Assembly: GCA_905479965.1 (NCBI GenBank)
Contig: CAJQOR010000286.1
Coordinates: 1 to 5,006 of the forward strand
Direction: 5' to 3'
From: an uncultured Rhizobiaceae group bacterium
Lineage (GTDB): Bacteria > Pseudomonadota > Alphaproteobacteria > Rhizobiales > Rhizobiaceae
DNA: 5,006 nt
Shown: positions 1 through 5,006 of the stretch, piece by piece
Numbering within the stretch: position 1 is the first letter of the stretch
Layout: every line of letters begins with the position of its first letter
Position numbers and translations under genes: made by a program
The notes under the pieces: generated by a model
Seen by the model: only the letters and a program-made list of their open reading frames with translations
The model's database searches: none
What the model was told of the DNA's origin: nothing

Positions 1-491
1 CATTTGAGCGTGATGAGCTAGCCTGCCAACTTATGTGCCCAGGCACCGAGACCAACTTGTTTTTCCACAGATCCCGTGATCAGGAAAGCGAAGATATGAT
101 CTCCTATCGTGGTGGACAGGCTTACACAAACCAATCCTATGCATTTTCATACAAAACAACCTCAAGTCCAAGATCTGAAGCTTGTTCATGCAACATGTCA
201 GCCTTTCACGCAGAAATGGCACGGCGTGAACGCGTATTGCGTGAGAGAGATGAAAACGAAGATGTTGAGGACGCAGCAACATCTGGTTTAACAATTGTAC
301 CAGTAGATAGAATTGATCGAGGTGAAGATCCTGAAACAATCTCAAATCTTGCTGGCAATTTAACCGATGAAGACGTTCAAGCCATTACGAGTGTGAACCG
401 AACAGGTAAACCCTTAGAAGATGCTGACAGAAAAGTACGCATAGTCGGTCCAAAATTTCTTCAAGACAATGAACCGACGGGTAATCTATAA
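1..491 (+). CDS. DUF2865 domain-containing protein, C-terminal part (5' end outside window)
   Basis: The reading frame is open from the left edge (first full codon at 3) to the TAA at 489-491, giving 162 visible residues. The ATG at 33 is internal: conserved-looking sequence (FERDELACQ) precedes it in frame. The segment with C8, MCPGTE (11-16), the FHR and QESEDM stretches (21-32), the YAFSY stretch (46-50) and CSCN (61-64) matches my recollection of DUF2865, a cysteine-containing family of unknown function common in Hyphomicrobiales. The paired cysteines (C8/C12 and C61/C63) would suit disulfides in an exported protein, but the N-terminus that would carry a signal peptide is not visible. After residue 65 the chain is charged and probably disordered, rich in Glu, Asp and Arg, and ends with VRIVGPKFL (145-153), a tail I also associate with this family. 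The gene converges on the cyclase gene. The family call is from recognition, not a search; the function is unknown. Confidence 0.8.
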   Translation, partial: FERDELACQLMCPGTETNLFFHRSRDQESEDMISYRGGQAYTNQSYAFSYKTTSSPRSEACSCNMSAFHAEMARRERVLRERDENEDVEDAATSGLTIVPVDRIDRGEDPETISNLAGNLTDEDVQAITSVNRTGKPLEDADRKVRIVGPKFLQDNEPTGNL

Positions 492-591
492 GCCCGATAC
501 AATAACGCCAATTGCAAACGAATGTTCTTCTACCTCTGGCTCTTTGCAACTCGACTTCAATCGCAAACATCAATTTCATTCAAGTAGATAA

Positions 592-626
592 GAAAAAACC
601 GCCTGTGAGCTCATCATCAGGCGGTC
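592..626 (-). terminator. Rho-independent terminator of the GGDEF gene, possibly bidirectional
   Basis: An 8-bp perfect stem (ACCGCCTG at 598-605 with CAGGCGGT at 618-625) encloses a 12-nt loop. Read on the minus strand it is followed by a run of six T (complement of A593-A598), the standard intrinsic terminator form, about 50 bases past the cyclase stop codon. On the plus strand the stem is followed only by CTT and then AAATAA, so it would be a weaker stop for the convergent DUF2865 gene, whose end lies about 105 bases upstream. No other terminator for that gene is visible in 492-592. Confidence 0.8.
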
Positions 627-676
627 TTAAATAATCATGCTCTATAGAAGCAAAACCCAATGGGGCTTCGTATCAT

Positions 677-1717
677 TTACTCTCGATACATCGCTCGCTT
701 ATTTGATGATTTGCCCATGCGATCAGAATCAAAAACCTGCACCTGATTGCGCCCTTTATTCTTTGACACATAAAGCGCTTCATCGGTTGCACCATATAAT
801 TGGTCTGCACTGTCACATTGGCTTGCCATGCAAACACCCAGTGAAATCGTTATCTTACCAAAGTCCATTCCGGACTTACGATCTTTCAAAGATGTCTTTT
901 CAACGGCCATACGAATACGTTCAGCAATCAATTCAGCATTCCCAGGTGATGTGTTCGAGACAACAATACCAAACTCTTCACCACCAGTACGGGCTATGAG
1001 TGAATCTTGACGCAATTCTTGGTTCATTGCATTTGCAACAACTGTGAGTACACGATCACCAATTGGGTGACCATGGGTATCATTGAACTGCTTGAAATGG
1101 TCAATATCTAAAAGGATCAAAGCACTGGTTGTGATTGAGATATTGCTGTCATAAATGTTTGACATTGCTTCATCAAAAGCACGACGGTTTGGCAAGCGTG
1201 TCAGCGGATCTGTATTTGCAATCGACTTATATTCATCGAGCTGTTCTTTAACTTGCGCAAGTTCTTTGGTCGCCAATAACACACGATCAATGATCTGCTT
1301 ACTATTTTCAATTTTGTCGCCAGTTGCCTGCGCCAGTGCATCTGTGATGCTTAGAATATCTTGATTACGCGGATTGCGCGCCATGGTATCAAGGCGGTTT
1401 GCATTATCATCGAGAACTCTGTTGTAGTCTTGAAGCGTGTTATTTTCTTTGTTCAAACGACCAATCAACTCATCGAGCTCGCCAGAGATTTTTTCCTGAG
1501 CATCGGAAACAACACCATCATGATGGTGGTGTGCAAAATACTTTTTGCCAATCTCATCAAGATCAATCTGAGATGGCTGGCTACCTAGAGCAGCAAATTC
1601 ACGTGTTAAATTGGGATTGCTCTTGTTTAGAGATTCGTAAACCAACTCATAATTTCGCGGAAGACCAGAAATCCCTCGCTTATGCATTGTTGCGACTACT
1701 ATTGACGCTGTATTCAT
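677..1717 (-). CDS. Soluble GGDEF diguanylate cyclase with degenerate I-site
   Basis: This 346-residue protein should condense two GTP into cyclic di-GMP in the cytoplasm. No signal peptide or membrane segment is visible. Residues 1-60 form a basic to mixed N-terminal module (MHKRGISGLPRNYEL at 11-25) that I associate with rhizobial GGDEF proteins but cannot name as a sensor domain. Residues 70-165 are charged and helical, probably a coiled coil, and lead into the signalling-helix joint NTDPLTRLPNRRAF (168-181). The GGDEF domain spans about 165-330. D204 in LLDIDHF is the expected metal ligand, N212 and D221 the expected guanine contacts, and GGEEF at 245-249 is an active-type signature loop. 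The product-inhibition motif RxxD, expected at 236-239, reads RQDS, so its Asp is missing. HHHH occurs at 63-66. The ATG start is preceded by GGGA at good spacing, with an AGGACGAGG stretch further upstream. A terminator separates it from fumC upstream, so it is probably transcribed alone. Confidence 0.95.
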   Translation of the reverse strand: MNTASIVVATMHKRGISGLPRNYELVYESLNKSNPNLTREFAALGSQPSQIDLDEIGKKYFAHHHHDGVVSDAQEKISGELDELIGRLNKENNTLQDYNRVLDDNANRLDTMARNPRNQDILSITDALAQATGDKIENSKQIIDRVLLATKELAQVKEQLDEYKSIANTDPLTRLPNRRAFDEAMSNIYDSNISITTSALILLDIDHFKQFNDTHGHPIGDRVLTVVANAMNQELRQDSLIARTGGEEFGIVVSNTSPGNAELIAERIRMAVEKTSLKDRKSGMDFGKITISLGVCMASQCDSADQLYGATDEALYVSKNKGRNQVQVFDSDRMGKSSNKRAMYRE

Positions 1718-1749
1718 GAGTTCCCAACCTCGTCCTTACTTATATTAAC

Positions 1750-1770
1750 CCGCTTATTTTATAAAAGCGG
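1750..1770 (-). promoter_or_regulatory. Inverted repeat around a TATAAAAT-like element upstream of the GGDEF gene
   Basis: CCGCTT (1750-1755) and AAGCGG (1765-1770) are perfect inverted arms separated by nine A/T bases. Read on the minus strand the centre contains TATAAAAT, similar to a -10 element. Partial outer matches (TTA at 1745-1747, TAA at 1772-1774) extend the symmetry after a mismatch. The element lies 33-53 bases upstream of the cyclase start codon, where a promoter and operator would be expected. I could not find a convincing -35 hexamer at 17 bases, so it could instead be a hairpin in the 5' untranslated RNA. Confidence 0.35.
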
Positions 1771-1837
1771 CTAATTGCTTTCATTAAAATTATCTGGAAA
1801 GTGTTGGCGAACTGTTAATTTGAATCCACAAAAACCA

Positions 1838-1871
1838 TAAAAATAAAAAACGCCCGATCACTCGGGCGTTT
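1838..1871 (-). terminator. Rho-independent terminator of fumC
   Basis: A 10-bp perfect stem (AAACGCCCGA at 1848-1857 with TCGGGCGTTT at 1862-1871) closes a four-base loop, TCAC. On the minus strand it is followed by a T-rich tract (six T, then ATTTTTATGG). It lies about 32 bases past the fumC stop codon. The GC core and U tract make it a strong terminator, which argues against simple read-through from fumC into the cyclase gene. Confidence 0.9.
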
Positions 1872-1902
1872 GGAAATTGTCTATATTGTAATCAAACGTA
1901 TA

Positions 1903-3294
1903 TTACTTAGGGCCTAGCATCTGTTCAGGGCGCACAACGCGGTCAAATGTTTCTTCATCAACAAACCCCAAGCTCATTGCTTCTTCCTTAAGAGTTGTCC
2001 CATTTTTGTGCGCTGTTTTGGCTACTTTCGTTGCATTATCATAGCCAATTTCCGGTGCCAAAGCCGTTACCAGCATGAGACTTTCCCACATAAGTTTACT
2101 GATTCTATCTTCATCAGGGCGAATACCTGCCACGCATTTATCGACAAAGCTGACAGATGCATCACCCAAGAGCTGCATAGATTGCAAGACATTATATGCC
2201 ATCATCGGCTTATAAACATTCAACTCAAAATGGCCTTGCGAACCGGCAAAACCAACTGCCGCATCATTACCCATCACGTGCGCACATACTTGCGTGATTG
2301 CTTCACATTGTGTGGGATTAACCTTGCCAGGCATAATAGAAGAACCGGGTTCATTTTCTGGCAATACCAACTCACCCAAACCACAACGAGGACCAGAACC
2401 CAACAATCGAATGTCGTTAGCGATTTTAAATGCACTAGCGGCTACAGTTTTTAGTGCGCCTGACATTTCGATCAGTGCATCATGGGCTGCTAATGCTTCA
2501 AATTTGTTTGGTGCTGTGTAAAACGGAATATCTGTGATCGCCGCCATATTTGCAGCAACCATCTCTGCCCAACCCTTTTTGGTATTTAGACCGGTACCAA
2601 CCGCGGTTCCCCCTTGCGCCAAGGCATGGATATTGTGCAGCGCTTGTTTGACACGCGCAATACCTTGCTCAATTTGGAACGCGTATCCAGAGAACTCCTG
2701 ACCTAACGTTAACGGAGTCGCATCTTGCGTATGTGTGCGACCAATTTTAATAATTTCTTCAAATGATTTAGCTTTTTCAACCAAAGCATCATGAAATTTT
2801 TCCAACCCGGGAAGCAAAACATCACGTGCTGTCATTGCGATGGCGATATGCATTGCAGTTGGGAAAGTATCGTTCGAGGATTGCCCCATATTACAATGGT
2901 CATTTGGGTGCACAGGTGATTTTGATCCAATTTCACCGCCCAGCATCTCAATAGCCCGATTGGCAATCACTTCATTTGCATTCATGTTTGATTGCGTACC
3001 TGAACCTGTCTGCCAAACAACAAGTGGAAAATGATCATCAAGCTTACCCGCCACAACTTCCGATGCAGCTTTCGCAATTGTATTGCCAATTTCAGCATCC
3101 ATGGACCCTTGCTCCACGTTTGCTTGCGCACACGCCTGTTTGATCACACCCAACGCTCTTACGATTGCAATTGGTTGTTTTTCCCAACCGATTGGAAAAT
3201 TCATCAATGATCGCTGCGTTTGAGCGCCCCAATATTTGTCTGATGGTACTTGTAGAACACCAAAGCTGTCTGATTCTGCGCGGGTTTGTGTCAT
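1903..3294 (-). CDS. fumC: Fumarate hydratase, class II
   Basis: This 463-residue enzyme interconverts fumarate and L-malate in the TCA cycle as a cytoplasmic, iron-independent homotetramer. Its length is close to E. coli FumC (467), and the residue numbering matches almost exactly. Substrate-site motifs are GSGTQSNMN (97-105) and GQSSND (137-142). The catalytic base region is [10 protein letters not shown] with H188, and the mobile signature loop is [11 protein letters not shown] (317-327), with catalytic S318 and with K324 and N326. HPND (129-132) keeps the B-site His, Asn and Asp, while the Arg I recall at position 126 in E. coli is Ser here. The ASPARTASE/fumarase fold is complete with no frameshift. 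Aspartase and argininosuccinate lyase share the fold, but the overall identity pattern favours FumC. The start ATG follows AAAGGGA (3301-3307) at six bases. Transcription would begin in the divergent control region it shares with the L,D-transpeptidase gene and end at the hairpin at 1848-1871. Confidence 0.97.
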   Translation of the reverse strand: MTQTRAESDSFGVLQVPSDKYWGAQTQRSLMNFPIGWEKQPIAIVRALGVIKQACAQANVEQGSMDAEIGNTIAKAASEVVAGKLDDHFPLVVWQTGSGTQSNMNANEVIANRAIEMLGGEIGSKSPVHPNDHCNMGQSSNDTFPTAMHIAIAMTARDVLLPGLEKFHDALVEKAKSFEEIIKIGRTHTQDATPLTLGQEFSGYAFQIEQGIARVKQALHNIHALAQGGTAVGTGLNTKKGWAEMVAANMAAITDIPFYTAPNKFEALAAHDALIEMSGALKTVAASAFKIANDIRLLGSGPRCGLGELVLPENEPGSSIMPGKVNPTQCEAITQVCAHVMGNDAAVGFAGSQGHFELNVYKPMMAYNVLQSMQLLGDASVSFVDKCVAGIRPDEDRISKLMWESLMLVTALAPEIGYDNATKVAKTAHKNGTTLKEEAMSLGFVDEETFDRVVRPEQMLGPK

Positions 3295-3322
3295 TTGATT
3301 TCCCTTTATGTTTTCGGCTCAC

Positions 3323-3333
3323 TTGCAGTGTAA
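3323..3333. repeat. Palindromic element copy 1 (TTGCAGTGTAA)
   Basis: This differs at one base from the 11-bp element TTGCA-G-TGCAA found at 3392-3402, which is a perfect inverted repeat around a single central G. The centres (3328 and 3397) are 69 bases apart. This copy lies 29-39 bases upstream of the fumC start codon, inside its probable leader or promoter. It may be an operator half of a pair, but two short similar sites can arise by chance. Confidence 0.35.
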
Positions 3334-3378
3334 CGCAATTTCTTGTCACATCATCTAGTCAAAAAACACGCATTCGAC

Positions 3379-3392
3379 AACAAGAACTTGTT
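3379..3392. repeat. Inverted repeat AACAAG-AA-CTTGTT in the divergent control region
   Basis: Two perfect 6-bp arms are separated by two bases. It sits near the middle of the fumC/L,D-transpeptidase intergenic region and touches the palindrome at 3392-3402. The same AACAAGA sequence recurs at 3439-3445. It has the form of a dimeric regulator site, but no regulator can be named from the sequence. Confidence 0.35.
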
Positions 3393-3402
3393 TGCAGTGC
3401 AA
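3392..3402. repeat. Palindromic element copy 2 (TTGCAGTGCAA)
   Basis: This is a perfect odd palindrome of five-base arms (TTGCA/TGCAA) around G3397. It lies just upstream of the predicted -35 hexamer of the rightward promoter. A near copy is at 3323-3333. The pair brackets the middle of the divergent intergenic region, which would suit one regulator acting on both genes; that is inference. Confidence 0.4.
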
Positions 3403-3405
3403 TAT

Positions 3406-3434
3406 TTGATCACAAGTTTCGCGAAATTTAATAA
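3406..3434 (+). promoter_or_regulatory. Predicted sigma-70-type promoter for the L,D-transpeptidase gene
   Basis: TTGATC (3406-3411) as -35 and TAATAA (3429-3434) as -10 are separated by exactly 17 bases. This would place the transcription start near 3441 and leave a leader of about 70 bases before the TTG start. The spacer contains the perfect palindrome TTTCGCGAAA (3417-3426), which extends to 14 matching bases of 16 with AA and TT flanks. A protein bound there would block RNA polymerase. Alphaproteobacterial -10 elements are loosely conserved, so confidence is moderate. Confidence 0.45.
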
Positions 3435-3496
3435 AATTAACAAGATGTTCTTTAATTCAAAGCCATCATCGGTTAAACATTCGTCGAGAACACTCG

Positions 3497-3514
3497 TGAA
3501 AGGGTAAAAAATTG
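3497..3514 (+). promoter_or_regulatory. Ribosome binding site that fixes the TTG start
   Basis: GAAAGGG (3498-3504) lies seven bases before TTG at 3512-3514, with an A-rich spacer. An in-frame TGA at 3497-3499 overlaps this site, so no longer start is possible. The first in-frame ATG is at 3566, which would remove the first 18 residues, including the basic and hydrophobic parts of the signal peptide. TTG is therefore the supported start. Confidence 0.75.
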
Positions 3515-5006
3515 ATACGTAAGTTTGCTACGCGCTCGGTCTTTATCTTATCAGCATTTGCGCTGATGGAAACTTCACCTCTACCTATTATGGTGCAAGA
3601 TGCATCCGCACAAAACCTTTTACAGGCTATATTTGGGGGCGGACAACGCAAGAAACGTAAAGAAGCAGAACGCAAAAGACAGGAAGAATTAGCCCGTCAA
3701 GAAGCATTGAAAAAAAAGCCGCCACGTGTACGTGGTCCTAGCTATAAAACTTACAGAGCAGACAAGCTGGTTGTGGCTAAGCTCGCATCTCTCACCGACC
3801 CCGTCACAACAGGCGCTGTTCAGGCTGAAAATTTAGATGCTGATGCAACGACACAAACAACGGCTACAACCCTTGTTGCCGAACCAACCCCATTTGCACT
3901 GGGTTACGATGCGCTCGCATCATTAAAACTCAAAGTACTTCCAGAAGTCGCGGATGCATTGCTCGCAAATTACTCTAAATCACCAAAATACCGTTGGGTG
4001 AGTGATAAAGGTGTAAACGAGCAAGCAAAAGCAATCATGAAAGTGATCGGCGAAGCTGAGTTAATCGGTTTACCTTCTGAAAATTATCGAGTCGACATGC
4101 CCGTTATTTCACTTGATTCAGGTGAAACAAATTGGCAAGACCTGATGCGGTTTGAGATGGAATTCTCAGCTGCCATTTTGACATACGCCGTTGATTCACA
4201 ACGCGGATTGATCGATCCAAACCGAATTTCTGGCTATCATGATTTTAAACGCAAGGCGCCTGAATTAAGCAATGTTATTGTGCGAATGGCTTATTCCGCA
4301 GACCCTGCCGCTACGTTGAATTTTTACGGTCCGCAAGGCGATCATTTTCAAGCTCTAAGAAGCGAAATGAGCGAACTTATGACGGCAGATGAAAAAGAAC
4401 GCATCACAATAGCAGACGGCACGTTACTCAAACCGGGGACGAAAAACCCGGAATTGAGAAATGTCGTGATGGCGATCCGCGCGAAGGCATCAGAGCAACT
4501 CAAAACAGATATGGCTTTCCAGCTAAATACTTATTTGGGTAATGATGAGTACACGCCTCAACTTGTTGAATTGGTCAAAGCCTTCCAGAAAGAGAACAAT
4601 CTAGCTGCCGATGGTGTGGTTGGTAAAAAGACCATTCGTGCTTTGGTCGAAGATTCCAATGAAATAAAAGTCAACAAACTTCGTTATGCGATGGAACGTG
4701 CGCGTTGGTTGCCTTCAAAATTTGCTGCAAAGCATGTGTTTATCAATGCACCTGCATATAAAGTGACGTATTTCGAAGACCACAAACCAGAACTTGAAAT
4801 GCGCGTTGTTGTTGGCAAACGCGCAAACCAAACGAATTTCTTCAGTGACGAGATAGAAAAAGTTGAATTCAACCCATATTGGGGTGTTCCGCAGTCCATC
4901 ATCACAAATGAAATGCTGCCAAAACTTCGTGCTGACCCGTCTTATCTTGACCGCTTGGGATATCAGGTGAGCTATAATGGTCGTTCAACCTCGTCCAGCT
5001 CTATTA
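3512..5006 (+). CDS. Murein L,D-transpeptidase, YcbB/LdtD type (3' end outside window)
   Basis: The 498 visible residues have no stop and run off the right edge. Family members form 3-3 cross-links between meso-diaminopimelate residues of peptidoglycan in the periplasm. Residues 1-33 look like a signal peptide: basic start MIRKF, hydrophobic VFILSAFALM (10-19) and likely cleavage after ASA (31-33). Residues 45-75 are Lys/Arg/Glu-rich, probably a charged helix. Residues 100-127 are a Thr/Ala-rich linker. About 130-330 resembles the YcbB scaffold region (YRWVSDKG at 160-167, LIDPNRISGY at 233-242). A peptidoglycan-binding domain lies at about 346-380 (LVKAFQKENNL, ADGVVGKKTIRAL). The YkuD catalytic domain begins near 405 (HVFINAPAY, VVVGK at 432-436, FNPYWGVPQSI at 453-463). 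The SxGCxR motif with the catalytic Cys would lie beyond the window, so activity cannot be judged. The start is TTG with a good ribosome binding site. It is divergent from fumC. Confidence 0.92.
   Translation, partial: MIRKFATRSVFILSAFALMETSPLPIMVQDASAQNLLQAIFGGGQRKKRKEAERKRQEELARQEALKKKPPRVRGPSYKTYRADKLVVAKLASLTDPVTTGAVQAENLDADATTQTTATTLVAEPTPFALGYDALASLKLKVLPEVADALLANYSKSPKYRWVSDKGVNEQAKAIMKVIGEAELIGLPSENYRVDMPVISLDSGETNWQDLMRFEMEFSAAILTYAVDSQRGLIDPNRISGYHDFKRKAPELSNVIVRMAYSADPAATLNFYGPQGDHFQALRSEMSELMTADEKERITIADGTLLKPGTKNPELRNVVMAIRAKASEQLKTDMAFQLNTYLGNDEYTPQLVELVKAFQKENNLAADGVVGKKTIRALVEDSNEIKVNKLRYAMERARWLPSKFAAKHVFINAPAYKVTYFEDHKPELEMRVVVGKRANQTNFFSDEIEKVEFNPYWGVPQSIITNEMLPKLRADPSYLDRLGYQVSYNGRSTSSSSI

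Noticed and set aside
33..35. ATG at 33 as the start of the first gene
   Set aside because: The frame stays open to the left edge, and the residues before this ATG (FERDELACQ) fit the conserved domain, so the gene starts outside the window.
31..345. 104-residue minus-strand open frame
   Set aside because: It is antisense to the DUF2865 gene, whose protein sequence is recognisable.
637..999. 120-residue plus-strand open frame
   Set aside because: It lies antisense to the C-terminal half of the cyclase gene and begins in its terminator-proximal region. It shows no recognisable domain and has an odd composition rich in His, Cys and Gln.
1155..1719. Plus-strand open frames of 69-106 residues opposite the cyclase N-terminus
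   Set aside because: They are shadows of a well-supported gene, overlap each other in different frames and show no protein-family features.
2008..3034. Plus-strand open frames of 64-148 residues opposite fumC
   Set aside because: fumC is certain on the other strand. These frames are rich in Cys, His and Arg, as expected from antisense reading.
3352..3380. Possible fumC promoter on the minus strand (TTGTCG, 17 bases, TAGATG); also TTGACT at 3357-3362
   Set aside because: The first has a poor -10 match. The second has a good -35 but no acceptable -10 at 16-18 bases. A fumC promoter must be nearby, but I cannot place it.
3092..3431. Open frames on both strands across the fumC start and divergent region
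   Set aside because: They overlap the fumC N-terminus and its control region, with no ribosome binding site or domain support.
3428..3440. CtrA-like site TTAA-N5-TTAA upstream of the transpeptidase gene
   Set aside because: The alphaproteobacterial CtrA consensus needs a 7-base spacer; this has 5 and lies in AT-rich DNA overlapping the predicted -10.
3466..3675. 69-residue minus-strand open frame
   Set aside because: It is antisense to the signal peptide and start of the transpeptidase, whose translation matches a known family.

Overview
The window looks like chromosomal DNA from an alphaproteobacterium of the order Hyphomicrobiales (Rhizobiales). The first gene belongs to a family I know mainly from that order (DUF2865). 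The diguanylate cyclase has an N-terminal region I associate with rhizobial homologues, and the last gene is an alphaproteobacterial-type YcbB L,D-transpeptidase. Base composition is fairly AT-rich for this order (about mid-40s % G+C by eye, not computed), which would suit a marine or host-associated low-GC lineage. No species can be named. I see no mobile element, phage gene, tRNA, rRNA, CRISPR array or origin.

Layout: (1) 1-491, plus strand: the C-terminal part of a DUF2865 protein, cut by the left edge. (2) 492-676: a short convergent gap with a hairpin at 598-625 that is best read as the terminator of the minus-strand cyclase gene. (3) 677-1717, minus strand: a complete soluble GGDEF diguanylate cyclase with an intact GGEEF active site but a broken inhibitory I-site. 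(4) 1718-1902: a gap holding the strong fumC terminator and, nearer the cyclase start, an inverted repeat around a TATAAAAT-like element. (5) 1903-3294, minus strand: a complete class II fumarase, fumC. (6) 3295-3511: a divergent control region with several palindromes and a plausible promoter for the rightward gene. (7) 3512-5006, plus strand: a secreted YcbB-type L,D-transpeptidase that starts at TTG and runs off the right edge before its catalytic cysteine.

The genes are not an obvious pathway. fumC is a TCA-cycle housekeeping gene, the cyclase makes the second messenger c-di-GMP, and the transpeptidase remodels peptidoglycan. fumC and the cyclase gene share a strand, but a strong terminator lies between them, so they are probably separate transcription units. 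The control region between fumC and the transpeptidase gene is the part with most unexplained structure. I found no convincing sign of a previously undescribed multi-gene system; the findings are modest leads, mainly the degenerate I-site and the palindromic elements in the two intergenic control regions.
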